In this document: positions 16,271 to 25,375 of the stretch, in pieces
Position numbering within the stretch: the first letter of the stretch is position 1
Layout: every line of letters begins with the position of its first letter
Assembly: GCF_000217795.1 (NCBI RefSeq)
Contig: NC_015681.1
Coordinates: 434,001-498,000 of the forward strand
Source: Thermodesulfatator indicus DSM 15286
GTDB lineage: Bacteria; Desulfobacterota; Thermodesulfobacteria; Thermodesulfobacteriales; Thermodesulfatatoraceae
Direction: 5' to 3'
Length of the DNA: 64,000 bases
Made by a program: the position numbers and the translations under genes
Notes under the pieces: generated by a model
Database searches by the model: none
The model's input: only the letters and a program-made list of their open reading frames with translations
What the model was told of the DNA's origin: nothing

Positions 16271-16328
16271 TTATGTTTTTTTGAATTTTGCAAAGATCTC
16301 AAGAAGACTACATAATCCAGGAGGCCCT

Positions 16329-17144
16329 ATGGGTGAAGCTATAACAGAACTTAAAGGCACTGACAGGATCATCGTTCCTATAAAACTTGAGCCACACACC
16401 AAATTTAAGTTTACCTGTGGTCCTGGTGTTCCCTGTTTCAAACTCTGTTGCTCTGAACTTTATCTACCCCTTACCCCTTATGACATACTTCGTCTGCGTA
16501 ATCGGCTAAAACTCACCACTGACCAGTTTCTCGTGGCTTACACTGAGCCCTTCATTCTGCCGAAGTCCAAACTTCCGGTAGCTCGCTTAAAAATGCGGAA
16601 TGACGAACATAAAACCTGTCCCTTTGTCTCGGAAAAGGGCTGCCAGGTTTATGAAGACCGGCCGCTTGCCTGTCGCTATTATCCACTAGGCCTGGGTATC
16701 TTTCGCAACCGGGACGAAGGCCGCAACGAGGACTTTTACTACCTGGTCAAAGAAGGTTTTTGCCAGGGGCTTGACTCCGGCCCAGAAATCACCGTTGAAG
16801 AATACCGCCAATCTCAAGGTATCCCCGAGTTTGAAGAGCCTGTCCTTGAATGGGCCGAAATCATCATGAAGAAAGAATCCCTTGGTCCTATAGACGTTCC
16901 CCAAAAGAGCCTGGAACTCTTCTTTATGGTTAGCACCAACCCAGAAAGATTTAGGAGTTTCGTCTTTGAAAGCCGCTTCCTGGAAATATATGAGGTTGAC
17001 AAGGAAACCATCGAAAAAATCAAAGAAGACGATCTGGCTCTCTTACAATTCGGGTTCAAATGGCTAAAAAGTGTTCTTTACGGTGAAAATTTAATCCCCA
17101 TCAAGAAGGACTTACCTAAAAAGAAAAAGATGAAACCTTTTTAG
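16329..17144 (+). CDS. YkgJ-family cysteine-cluster protein
   Basis: A 271-residue protein with the YkgJ/UPF0153 zinc- or iron-chelating cysteine cluster. It has CGPGVPCFKLCC near residue 32-43, then CPFVSEKGCQVYEDRPLACRYYP around 98-120. The C-terminal third is helical and Lys-rich. The family is of unknown function, and its cysteines probably bind metal. The ATG at 16329 is chosen because AGGAGG lies at 16319-16324; the longer frame from 16281 starts within repeat sequence. It is followed 13 bases later by the DUF3135 gene, so the two probably form an operon converging on ftsZ. Confidence 0.85.
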   Translation: MGEAITELKGTDRIIVPIKLEPHTKFKFTCGPGVPCFKLCCSELYLPLTPYDILRLRNRLKLTTDQFLVAYTEPFILPKSKLPVARLKMRNDEHKTCPFVSEKGCQVYEDRPLACRYYPLGLGIFRNRDEGRNEDFYYLVKEGFCQGLDSGPEITVEEYRQSQGIPEFEEPVLEWAEIIMKKESLGPIDVPQKSLELFFMVSTNPERFRSFVFESRFLEIYEVDKETIEKIKEDDLALLQFGFKWLKSVLYGENLIPIKKDLPKKKKMKPF

Positions 17145-17157
17145 TGAGGAGACATCT

Positions 17158-17547
17158 ATGGTCAATCAAGAACACTTTGACGACTGGTTTGAAAGAATGG
17201 CCAGACTTGCCAAAGAAGACCCTGAGGCCTTTGAAAAAGAACGCCTGGCTCTTATAGAAGAAACCATTTCTCAGGCTCCCCCTGAAAATCAAGAAAAACT
17301 TCGTAAATTTCAGTGGCGTATTGACATGGAAAGGAAAAGGGCCAAGACCCCTCTTGGTGCCTGTATAAAGCTTTATGACATGTTACTTGACATGGTTTAC
17401 GGCGAAGGCGGCTTTCTGGAATCCTTGCAAACTTTAAAAAATATTCTCACTGACGTTAAAGAAGGCCGCACTCCTACCCTTCCATCAGAGCCAGAAGCCC
17501 GAGCAAAAATAATCCCCTTCCCTGCTGACAAGGCCAAGAAACACTAG
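17158..17547 (+). CDS. DUF3135 domain-containing protein
   Basis: A 129-residue soluble protein. The pattern FDDWFERMARLAKEDPEAFE, with the downstream block FQWRIDMERKRAKTPLGACI, is characteristic of DUF3135, a short proteobacterial family of unknown function. A ribosome-binding site (GAGGAG) precedes the ATG. It overlaps the 3' end of ftsZ on the other strand by 4 bases. No catalytic motif is seen. Confidence 0.8.
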   Translation: MVNQEHFDDWFERMARLAKEDPEAFEKERLALIEETISQAPPENQEKLRKFQWRIDMERKRAKTPLGACIKLYDMLLDMVYGEGGFLESLQTLKNILTDVKEGRTPTLPSEPEARAKIIPFPADKAKKH

Positions 17548-18698
17548 TCCGCCTTGCGCCGTAAAAAGGCCGGAACTTCGAGCTCTTCCTCTGAAGGGAG
17601 CTTTTCCAAAATACGCTTTTTGCGTCTTCTTTCAGAAAGCTTGGCAAGCTTGGGTTCAGGTTTTTCAGGCGTAACTTCTCTTCTCATACCATCTACATCA
17701 AGGTTAACCACTTCAGCTAAAGGCTCAGCCGCTTCTTCTTCGGCTCCGATACCAGTGGCCACTACTGTTACCCGCATCTCGTCGCCAGCCTGCTCGTCAA
17801 AAACCACACCCCAGAAGATCTTGGCCTCTTCGTGGGCCTCTTTGGAGACGAGCTCAGAGATAAACTCAGTTTCCTCCATGGTCAGGCTTTCAGCAGAAGC
17901 CGTAATGTTTAAAAGAACACCTTTGGCTCCTGAGATAGACACATCATCAAGAAGCGGGCTTGAAATGGCCTTTTGCGCCGCCTCTTCGGCCCGGTTTTCT
18001 CCACTGGCCACTCCAGTGCCCATAAGAGCCATACCCATTTCACTCATCACTGCCCGCACGTCAGCAAAATCAAGGTTTACGTAGCCCGGAAACAGTATCA
18101 AATCAGAGATACCTCTTACCGCGTAATAAAGCACGTCGTCGGCCTGGCGAAACATGTCCAATAACTTGGCCTTGGGAGAGGCTAGCGCTCGCAGGCGATC
18201 ATTAGGAATGGTAATGATGGTATCAACCTCGCGTTTTAGTTCTTCAAAACCTTTTTGGGCGATCTTGGCCCTTGGCTTTCCTTCAAAGGAAAAAGGCTTG
18301 GTCACTACGGCGATAGTTAAGGCCCCTAATTCTTTGCTGATGCGGGCCACAATAGGAGCCGCCCCGGTGCCTGTGCCACCCCCAAGCCCTGCGGTTATAA
18401 AAACCATATCCGCTCCGGAGAGGGCCTCTCTTATCTCGTTTTCAGCCTCAATAGCCGCCTCTTTACCAACTTCCGGATTACCACCGGCTCCTAAGCCTTT
18501 GGTAAGCTCTTTGCCAAGCTGGATTTTTACCGGTGCCGGGGAGAGATCAAGCACGCGGTAATCGGTGTTAGCCACGATAAATTCTACTCCCCTAAGCCCT
18601 TTGCTTATCATATTGTTAACGGCGTTTCCGCCGGCACCACCCACACCAATTACTTTAATCTTGGCCTGATATTCGCTTTCTAAAATTTCAAAGCTCAT
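17544..18698 (-). CDS. ftsZ: Cell division protein FtsZ
   Basis: The tubulin-like GTPase that forms the division ring. Visible features are KVIGVGGAGGNAVNNMI at the N-terminus, the tubulin signature GGGTGTGAAP at about residues 105-114, the T7 loop region NLDFADVRAVM and a basic linker. The C-terminal FtsA-binding peptide ends VPAFLRRK. Length 384 is normal. It is the last gene of the dcw cluster in the direction of transcription, and its start overlaps the ftsA stop by 4 bases. Confidence 0.98.
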   Translation of the reverse strand: MSFEILESEYQAKIKVIGVGGAGGNAVNNMISKGLRGVEFIVANTDYRVLDLSPAPVKIQLGKELTKGLGAGGNPEVGKEAAIEAENEIREALSGADMVFITAGLGGGTGTGAAPIVARISKELGALTIAVVTKPFSFEGKPRAKIAQKGFEELKREVDTIITIPNDRLRALASPKAKLLDMFRQADDVLYYAVRGISDLILFPGYVNLDFADVRAVMSEMGMALMGTGVASGENRAEEAAQKAISSPLLDDVSISGAKGVLLNITASAESLTMEETEFISELVSKEAHEEAKIFWGVVFDEQAGDEMRVTVVATGIGAEEEAAEPLAEVVNLDVDGMRREVTPEKPEPKLAKLSERRRKKRILEKLPSEEELEVPAFLRRKAD

Positions 18699-19888
18699 AG
18701 CCCCCTCCCCAGGATTTCAAATATTTTTTTAAGCGGGTTTTTAGGTTGCGTTTTTTGTTTCTCAAGATTCATTTCGCGGCCAAAAAGCACCAGGCCCACG
18801 GCGGTGGCCAGACGCGGATGGTTGACCTCTTCGGTTAAACCGGGAAGCTTTTTCGGATAACCGATTCTTGTAGGTAACTCAAAGATCTGGTCGGCCAGTT
18901 CGAGAAGCCCTGAAAGCAAAGAAGACCCCCCGGTAATTACGGCCCCTGAACCAAGCCGGGGTTTGAGCCCGGAATTTTCAAGCTCGGTGTTTATAATTTC
19001 CAGCAACTCTTCTACCCTAGGTTCAAGGATTTCCGCCAGCACCTGCCGCGAAAGCCTCCTGGCCGGACGGTTTCCGAGCCCCGGCACTTCTATGTACTCT
19101 TCCCTGGGCACCAGCGGTGCCAGGCAACTACCGTAATGAACCTTTAATTTTTCCGCCGCGGCCATAGTGGTTCTCAGCCCAACAGTGAGGTCACTGGTAA
19201 GAATTTGCCCCCCTACTCCCACCGCACTGGTATAGCGCAGGTTACCTTCAAGAAAGATGGCTATATCAGTGGTTCCGCCACCAAAGTCTATCAAAGCCAC
19301 ACCGAGCTGTTTTTCCTCTTCGGTAAGCACAGCCTGCGCCGAGGCAAGAGGCTGTAAAACTACGGCATCCACCGTAAGACCGGCTTTTTCCACACACTTA
19401 ACCAGGTTATGCACCGCCGAAGCCCCGGCCGTAACAATGTGCACCCTAGCCTCAAGGCGCACCCCGCTCATGCCAACTGGTTTTTCAATGCCGCTTTGTT
19501 CGTCAACAATGTATTCCTGCGGGATAGCGTGTAAGATAAGCCGGTCGTTGGGCAGGTTGATGGCCTGAGCCGCCTCAAGCACCCGCTGAACGTCTTCTTC
19601 AGTAACCTCTCCTGACTTTAAAGCAATAACCCCATGGCTTTGCTGGCTACGTATGTGGCTTCCGGCAATCCCTACGATGACGTTGGTAATTTCTTCGCCA
19701 CAGGCCTCTTCTGCCTGCTGCACCGCCTCAATTATGGCACTCACTGTGCTTTCAATGTTTACCACCACTCCACGGCGAAGGCCTGAGGCATTGGCCATGC
19801 CAAGGCCAATAGCCCTTAGTTCACCATCTATCTCCTCCGCCGCGAGACAACATACTTTAGTGGTCCCAACATCAAGCCCTACAATCAT
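18695..19888 (-). CDS. ftsA: Cell division protein FtsA
   Basis: The actin-fold membrane anchor of the Z ring. N-terminal phosphate-1 motif VGLDVGTTKVCCL, the SHS2 insertion (1C domain, about 85-160), phosphate-2 motif ALIDFGGGTTDIAIF and adenosine motif VITGGSSLLSG are all present. A basic C-terminal tail (PKNPLKKIFEILGRGL) forms the amphipathic membrane-targeting helix. Length 397 is normal. It overlaps ftsZ by 4 bases and follows ftsQ by 6 bases. Confidence 0.97.
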   Translation of the reverse strand: MIVGLDVGTTKVCCLAAEEIDGELRAIGLGMANASGLRRGVVVNIESTVSAIIEAVQQAEEACGEEITNVIVGIAGSHIRSQQSHGVIALKSGEVTEEDVQRVLEAAQAINLPNDRLILHAIPQEYIVDEQSGIEKPVGMSGVRLEARVHIVTAGASAVHNLVKCVEKAGLTVDAVVLQPLASAQAVLTEEEKQLGVALIDFGGGTTDIAIFLEGNLRYTSAVGVGGQILTSDLTVGLRTTMAAAEKLKVHYGSCLAPLVPREEYIEVPGLGNRPARRLSRQVLAEILEPRVEELLEIINTELENSGLKPRLGSGAVITGGSSLLSGLLELADQIFELPTRIGYPKKLPGLTEEVNHPRLATAVGLVLFGREMNLEKQKTQPKNPLKKIFEILGRGL

Positions 19889-19894
19889 TTAGTC

Positions 19895-20665
19895 TTAACT
19901 CCTTCGGCCTTTCTTGAATATCAAAGCCGCTGAATTTTCGGGATAATCAAGCCTTACTGTCTTTACTCTCTGGTACTGCTTAGTGTCATAGAGATAAACA
20001 AAAATGCGGTCAAGCTTTTTGTAAGCCTTTTCGTAATCATCCAGCTTATTTCCGGCAAACTTTATCAACAGGGCGTCCCGGGTAAGCAGCAAAAAGCCAT
20101 CGGGCAAAAACTTTATCTGGGAAATATTGGCGTAAGGCGGCACCAAAGTTTCACTTTTCTTGAGCTTGGCCAGAAGTTTTAAAACTTCTACTTTTTGAGC
20201 ATCCAAGCGCCGATTTTTAATTTCTTTTTCAGAAACCCCTTCAAGGGCTGGCAACTCTTTTAATAAATTTTTGGGCGCTCTAGCAAAAATATGGCCTTTT
20301 TCATTCACCAGCCAGATCTCTCCGTTTATGGAAAGCATAGCCAGTGGTTTTTCTTCTCTTACTTTTATAAAGATTTTGTCAGGCAATTTTCGGGAAACAA
20401 AGGCCTCCGCCACCCAAGGGTGAAGTTCAAGGCGCTTTTTTATATCTTGAAGATTAAGGGCAAAAATATTGGTCCCAAGGAGAAGGTCCGCCTTTTCAAA
20501 AACTTCTCGCTTATTGAGAAAACGCTTACCTTCTATGGTTATTTCTACGCCTGAAAGGGCAAAGTAAGGGCTTTTTTTGATATAAACCCCTCCTGCTACC
20601 AGAGCAGCCAAAACCGTAAGCCCCATTAGAACTATAAGAAACCGTTTACCCTTCACCCACCACAC
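19895..20665 (-). CDS. ftsQ: Cell division protein FtsQ
   Basis: A bitopic divisome protein linking early and late components. A membrane helix lies at about residues 9-28, followed by the POTRA region (SPYFALSGVEITIEGKRFLNKREV) and the FtsQ beta domain. The GTG at 20665 is chosen: AGGAGGAG lies just upstream inside murB, and this start limits the overlap with murB to 20 bases. The longer frame to 20806 would add 47 residues of murB-antiphase sequence with no FtsQ character. Length 256 is normal. Confidence 0.92.
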   Translation of the reverse strand: MWWVKGKRFLIVLMGLTVLAALVAGGVYIKKSPYFALSGVEITIEGKRFLNKREVFEKADLLLGTNIFALNLQDIKKRLELHPWVAEAFVSRKLPDKIFIKVREEKPLAMLSINGEIWLVNEKGHIFARAPKNLLKELPALEGVSEKEIKNRRLDAQKVEVLKLLAKLKKSETLVPPYANISQIKFLPDGFLLLTRDALLIKFAGNKLDDYEKAYKKLDRIFVYLYDTKQYQRVKTVRLDYPENSAALIFKKGRRS

Positions 20666-21536
20666 GAAGCTCCTCCTCAAGTTCCATCCCAAAAAGCTGA
20701 AAAACCCTTTCTTTGGCAAAATTAATAAGACGCAAAATATCCTGGGCTCTTGCCCCATCCCGATTGACGATAAAATTGGCGTGTTTGCGGGAAATTTCTG
20801 CTCCACCGGCCCGCAAACCTTTGAGACCTGCCTGGTCGATCAAGGCCCCTGCGGAAAAACCAGGGGGGTTTTTAAAAATACAGCCCGCAGACGGCTCGTT
20901 AAGGGGCTGAGTCTTTTTCCGTCTGAAGAGATAATCAGCTATGCGCTTGTTTATGGCCTCTTGAGAGTCTTTTTTAAGACGCAAATTAACGGCTACAATC
21001 ACCGCCTCATCAGGAATACTTGAAAAACGATACGAAAAAGTGAGCTGCCCCCGCGAAAGAGAAAAAAAACGCCCTTCTTGATAAATCGTAACTTCTTCCA
21101 CCAGGGAGCCTATCTCCTGGCCAAAGGCCCCGGCATTCATTTTGACGGCTCCACCAACGGTAGCCGGAACTCCTGCCATAAATTCAAGGCCTGACAAACC
21201 GCGTTCGGCACAAAGTGTAAGGAACCTAGCCAGCGGCACTCCAGCCCCAGTCCGAACTAATTCGTCTTCAAATTCTACGAAATCAAGTTTTTCAAGAGAG
21301 ATAAAAGCTCCCCTAAAACCACCGTCTCTCACCAAAAGATTGCTTCCTCCGCCTAAAAAATAAGTAGGTATATTTTCCGCTTCAAATATTTCAAAACCGC
21401 GGGAAAGTTCCAAAAAATTGCGCGGATAAAACAGATAGTCTGCCGGCCCGCCCACTCTAAAAGTGGTGAGGCGAAAAAGGGGCACTTTTTCTTTTACTAA
21501 AAGACCTTCTTTAGCAAACAGATTAGTAATCTTCAT
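20646..21536 (-). CDS. murB: UDP-N-acetylenolpyruvoylglucosamine reductase MurB
   Basis: A flavoenzyme making UDP-MurNAc from UDP-GlcNAc-enolpyruvate with NADPH. The FAD-binding PCMH-type region shows TTFRVGGPADYL, GGGSNLLVRDGGF and AGVPATVGGAVKMNAGAFG. The catalytic region has SYRFSSIP and EPSAGCIFKNP, and the type I family glutamate is expected near the C-terminus. Length 296 is normal. It overlaps murC by 4 bases and ftsQ by 20. Confidence 0.97.
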   Translation of the reverse strand: MKITNLFAKEGLLVKEKVPLFRLTTFRVGGPADYLFYPRNFLELSRGFEIFEAENIPTYFLGGGSNLLVRDGGFRGAFISLEKLDFVEFEDELVRTGAGVPLARFLTLCAERGLSGLEFMAGVPATVGGAVKMNAGAFGQEIGSLVEEVTIYQEGRFFSLSRGQLTFSYRFSSIPDEAVIVAVNLRLKKDSQEAINKRIADYLFRRKKTQPLNEPSAGCIFKNPPGFSAGALIDQAGLKGLRAGGAEISRKHANFIVNRDGARAQDILRLINFAKERVFQLFGMELEEELRVVGEG

Positions 21537-22921
21537 GCCACCTCGCGCTCTCGCAATCCTAGTTCTTCTAAAAGCTTCTCACCCAGGCGATAAACGTTTC
21601 CCGCACCCATGGTCACAAAAACATCTCCGGGCTTTAAGACATCCAGGGCTCTCGCCAGCGCCAATCCCTCTCCTGAAACAAAGTAGGTAGGTCCTTTCCG
21701 TCTTCGGGCAAGGGCTTCGGCTAATTTTTCTCCCGTAATCCCGGCAATGGGCTTTTCTGAAGCCGGATAAATCTCCGTTACCAAAAGCACATCTGCCTCG
21801 TCAAAACACTTAATAAAATCATCAAAAAGGGCCTTGGTGCGCGTATAGCGGTGCGGCTGAAAAAGAATTACCAAGCGCCTTTTGGGAAAAGACTTCTTAA
21901 AAGCCGCTATGGTGGTCTCAATCTCTCTGGGGTGATGGGCGTAATCGTCAAACACGAGGATATCGCCAGCTTTGCCTTTTAAGTCAAAACGCCTTCTAAC
22001 CCCTTTGAAATCCGAAAGGCCCTTTCTTATATCTTTAAAAGAGATCTCAAGAGTTCGGGCCAAAGCCACGGTGGCCAGAGCATTTAAAATGTTGTGTTTG
22101 CCAGGAAAGGGCACCACCACCTCGCCCAGGATCTTGTCGTTTTCAAACACGGCAAAAACCGAACGAGCCCCTTCTTTTATAACCCGCGCCCTGTAAAAGG
22201 CCTGCTCCTCGAAACCGTACGTGAGGTATTTGGCAGAAGGCTTTCTTTTTAAAAGCTTTTTAACGCCCGGATCGTCAAGGCAGACTATCACTTTGCCTTT
22301 GACTTGATCTACAAATCTGACAAAGGCCTCAAGGATTTCGCCAAAATCCCGGTAAAAGTCTAGGTGTTCTTTATCAATGTTGGTGATAATGGCGTGCTCA
22401 GGAGTCATTCTAAGAAAAGAGCCGTCACTTTCATCGGCTTCCGCCAAAAGATATTCCCTTTCTTCTCCCAGCCAGGCGTTGCCGTCAAAGCCGTTTACTT
22501 TGCCTCCCACCACCACCGTGGGGCTTAGACCGCCTTTGGTTAACACCGAAGCCAGCATGGAAGTAGTGGTGGTTTTTCCATGGGCGCCGGTAACCACCAG
22601 ATTGTGCCGATGAAGGGCCATGATTTCCACAAGCATTTGCGCCCTTGGCACCACCTTCAAACCCAGCTCGCGCGCCCGTTTGATCTCGGGGTTATCCTCA
22701 GACACCGCTGACGAATAAACTACAAGCTCGGCCCCTTCCACCTGCTTGGGATGATGGCCGTAGTAAACAATGGCCCCCTCTTCAGCAAGCATCCTCGTAG
22801 TTTCAGAGGCATTTAAGTCAGACCCCGAAACATCAAAACCAAGACGCAGGAGCAGGCGAGCTAGCCCACTCATGCCTATTCCGCCAATTCCTATAAAATG
22901 AACCCGTTTATATTCACGCAT
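21533..22921 (-). CDS. murC: UDP-N-acetylmuramate--L-alanine ligase MurC
   Basis: The first amino-acid ligase of the peptidoglycan stem peptide: ATP-dependent addition of L-Ala to UDP-MurNAc. N-terminal Rossmann motif HFIGIGGIGMSGLA, P-loop VTGAHGKTTTTSM, and the Mur-ligase centre ITNIDKEHLDFY and FDDYAHHPREI are all clear. Length 462 is normal. It overlaps both murG and murB. No ddl gene follows murB, unlike many dcw clusters. Confidence 0.97.
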   Translation of the reverse strand: MREYKRVHFIGIGGIGMSGLARLLLRLGFDVSGSDLNASETTRMLAEEGAIVYYGHHPKQVEGAELVVYSSAVSEDNPEIKRARELGLKVVPRAQMLVEIMALHRHNLVVTGAHGKTTTTSMLASVLTKGGLSPTVVVGGKVNGFDGNAWLGEEREYLLAEADESDGSFLRMTPEHAIITNIDKEHLDFYRDFGEILEAFVRFVDQVKGKVIVCLDDPGVKKLLKRKPSAKYLTYGFEEQAFYRARVIKEGARSVFAVFENDKILGEVVVPFPGKHNILNALATVALARTLEISFKDIRKGLSDFKGVRRRFDLKGKAGDILVFDDYAHHPREIETTIAAFKKSFPKRRLVILFQPHRYTRTKALFDDFIKCFDEADVLLVTEIYPASEKPIAGITGEKLAEALARRRKGPTYFVSGEGLALARALDVLKPGDVFVTMGAGNVYRLGEKLLEELGLREREVA

Positions 22922-23981
22922 AAGCGATTAATTCCTCCAATTCTTTGACAATTATTTCAGCCGCATTTTGCGGAAGCACGCCAGAAAGGCTTTGCGCCAT
23001 CTTCTGACGCCGTCCTTCATCAGCAAGAAGAGCGCTTAAAGTATCCAGTAGCTTTTCCTCTGAAAGTTCCTCCTCACGCATGACAAGAGCCCCGCCTCGC
23101 CTAGCCAGCACCTTAGCGTTATGAAACTGGTGGTCACCTATGGCGTAAGGGTAAGGGATAAAAATCGCCGGCTTTTGCAAGGTAGCCACCTCAGCCACGG
23201 TAGAAGCCCCGGCTCTAGCCAGCACCAGATCCGCCTGGGCGTAAGCCCAGCCCATATCGTGGAAAAAGGGCTTAACCACCACTTTGTCTGAAAACTCCCG
23301 GAAAGCCTCTTTTACCCAGGAAAAATCCCGCTCTCCTGTTTGATGGAAAAGACGAACTGTGGGCACTCTTTCAAAGAGAAGCGGGAATACCTTGACTATA
23401 AGTTCGTTTAAGCGGTGTGCTCCTTGTGAACCCCCGGTTACCAGGAGCCCTATCCCGTCATGTTCCCGAAGGCCGCAAGTTATTTCCTTTCTTACCGGCA
23501 TGCCAGTGACGACCGTGCGCTCTTCAGGAAAATGGGCCTTACTTTCCGGAAAGGTGACAAGAATACGATGGGCTAATTTAGCCAGAAAAAGATTGGCCCG
23601 TCCGGGTACGGCGTTTTGTTCGTGAATGGCCCTTTTGATGCTTGCGAGGCGGGCCGCTAGCATTACAGGCACGGAAGCATATCCTCCCACACCTAGCACC
23701 ACCTGGGGAGAAAACTCTTTTAAAATTTTTAAAGCCTTGCCCGTGGCCACAAACATCTTGCCAAGGGCGCGCACTTTGGCGCTAAAGGCCCTACCTAAAA
23801 CCCCTTCTACCGGCAAATACTTCACCTGATAAGGAGTTCTTTCCGCCACCAGTTTTTCAATTTTTCGCCCACTACCAACCAGTAGCACTTTGCCTCCAAG
23901 CGCCGTAATTTCTTCGGCCACCGCCAAGGCCGGAAAAAGATGCCCCCCGGTGCCGCCTCCAGTTATCACCACTTTCATCAA
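22914..23981 (-). CDS. murG: Undecaprenyldiphospho-muramoylpentapeptide N-acetylglucosaminyltransferase MurG
   Basis: A GT-B glycosyltransferase that makes lipid II from lipid I at the cytoplasmic membrane face. N-terminal glycine-rich loop ITGGGTGGHLFPALAVAEE, GVGGYASVPVMLAA, the second glycine loop LVTGGSQGAHRLNEL and the acceptor/UDP-GlcNAc region ARAGASTVAEV are present. Length 355 is normal. Its start overlaps the murD stop by 4 bases, so there is no room for ftsW, which normally stands between them. Confidence 0.97.
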   Translation of the reverse strand: MMKVVITGGGTGGHLFPALAVAEEITALGGKVLLVGSGRKIEKLVAERTPYQVKYLPVEGVLGRAFSAKVRALGKMFVATGKALKILKEFSPQVVLGVGGYASVPVMLAARLASIKRAIHEQNAVPGRANLFLAKLAHRILVTFPESKAHFPEERTVVTGMPVRKEITCGLREHDGIGLLVTGGSQGAHRLNELIVKVFPLLFERVPTVRLFHQTGERDFSWVKEAFREFSDKVVVKPFFHDMGWAYAQADLVLARAGASTVAEVATLQKPAIFIPYPYAIGDHQFHNAKVLARRGGALVMREEELSEEKLLDTLSALLADEGRRQKMAQSLSGVLPQNAAEIIVKELEELIAYA

Positions 23982-25369
23982 TGGTAAGTCACCAACTGAG
24001 AACGGTTATCTTCACCCAAAAACTGGGGAGCGTAACCTTTTACCAACTCTTTAAAAACATCGCCGCGTTCCTGATAATTTTCAAACTGATCAAAGCTAGC
24101 CGCGGCTGGAGAAAGCAAAACAGTATCTCCAAGAGTAGCCTCTGAAATAGCCACTGCTACTGCTTCTTCAAGGTTTTCTACAATTTTCATATCCGTACAT
24201 TCACGCAGATCCTCGGCCATAACGTAGCGAGACTCTCCCATAAGGATTAAAAGCTTCACTTTTCTTTTTATTTCACCCATCAAAGGCCGATAAGAAGAGC
24301 CTTTATGCTTACCACCCATGATGAGAATAATAGGCGCACTAAGACCCCTTAGGGCCTTTAAAGTGGCGTCAACATTGGTGGCTTTAGAATCATTAACAAA
24401 GTAAACCCCACCAAAAGTTCCCACGAACTCTAGGCGATGGGGAAAACCGATAAAGCTTTTGATAGCCTCTTTGATTCCTTGAGGGGTAGCTCCTAGCAGA
24501 CGAGCAGCCAACGCCGCCACCGTAAAGTTCAGACGATTATGCTCTCCCAAAAGCTTAAAGCCAGCGAGAGAATACTCTTCAGGCCCGCTTGGCAGGTGTA
24601 AAACAAAAGAGCTTCCTTTAAGCTCAGCCCCATTAGTCCCTTTTTTGCCAAGGAAAAACATTTTTGATTTTGGAGTTGGAAGAATTTCTAAAAGCTCTTC
24701 TGGCAAAATAACAAAATCTTCGGGGGTTTGATTTTCGTAAATACGAGCCTTGGCCAGGGCGTATTCTTTAAAGCCTGCATAGCGTTCCAGGTGATCAGGC
24801 GTAATGTTTAAAATCACCGCCACTTGAGGCCTGAAAGTATCAATACTTTCAAGCTGGAAACTTGAAGTCTCAAGCACCAAATAATCAGCCTTCTGGCCAT
24901 TTATAATAAACTCAGAAAGGGGCGTGCCGTAATTTCCCCCTACAAAGACCTGCTTGCCTGAAAGTCGCAAAATATCTGTAGCCATAGCCGTAGTAGTGGT
25001 TTTTCCGTTGGTGCCGGTAATAGCTAGGATTTTTTTTCCGGGCAAAAGGAAGCGATAACCTAACTCAAGCTCGCCTATCACGGGGATATTTCTTTCACGA
25101 GCCGGAGCGGCTGCATCAGGAGGCACACCAGGGCTTATAACCACCAAATCCGTCCCTTCAAAAACCTCTGGACGATGGGCTCCGGTATCGAAAAGAACAC
25201 CCTGTTCCTCAAAATTATGCACCAGAGATTGAGGTAATTTTTCTTTTGGGCGACTATCAGAGACGACCACCCTGGCCCCTGCAAGCAAAAGCAAGCGCGT
25301 GGCCGCTTGCCCTGAACGCCCAAACCCAAGGACTACCACTTTTTTACCGGCTAATTTGCCTTCTAACAT
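23978..25369 (-). CDS. murD: UDP-N-acetylmuramoylalanine--D-glutamate ligase MurD
   Basis: Adds D-Glu to UDP-MurNAc-L-Ala. N-terminal VVVLGFGRSGQAA, P-loop ITGTNGKTTTTAM, the central NITPDHLERY with the carbamate-lysine region and FVNDSKATNVDATLKAL are the family landmarks. Length 463 is normal. It lies 6 bases after mraY in transcription order and overlaps murG by 4 bases. Confidence 0.97.
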   Translation of the reverse strand: MLEGKLAGKKVVVLGFGRSGQAATRLLLLAGARVVVSDSRPKEKLPQSLVHNFEEQGVLFDTGAHRPEVFEGTDLVVISPGVPPDAAAPARERNIPVIGELELGYRFLLPGKKILAITGTNGKTTTTAMATDILRLSGKQVFVGGNYGTPLSEFIINGQKADYLVLETSSFQLESIDTFRPQVAVILNITPDHLERYAGFKEYALAKARIYENQTPEDFVILPEELLEILPTPKSKMFFLGKKGTNGAELKGSSFVLHLPSGPEEYSLAGFKLLGEHNRLNFTVAALAARLLGATPQGIKEAIKSFIGFPHRLEFVGTFGGVYFVNDSKATNVDATLKALRGLSAPIILIMGGKHKGSSYRPLMGEIKRKVKLLILMGESRYVMAEDLRECTDMKIVENLEEAVAVAISEATLGDTVLLSPAAASFDQFENYQERGDVFKELVKGYAPQFLGEDNRSQLVTYH

Positions 25370-25375
25370 ATCCCC

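Noticed and set aside
17554-18084. 176-codon frame opposite ftsZ
   Set aside because: It is an antisense shadow of a high-GC, strongly conserved gene; composition is low-complexity Ser/Ala and no start signal is seen.
19895-20806. FtsQ starting at the ATG-like position 20806
   Set aside because: It would overlap murB by 161 bases; a GTG with AGGAGGAG upstream at 20665 gives a normal FtsQ.
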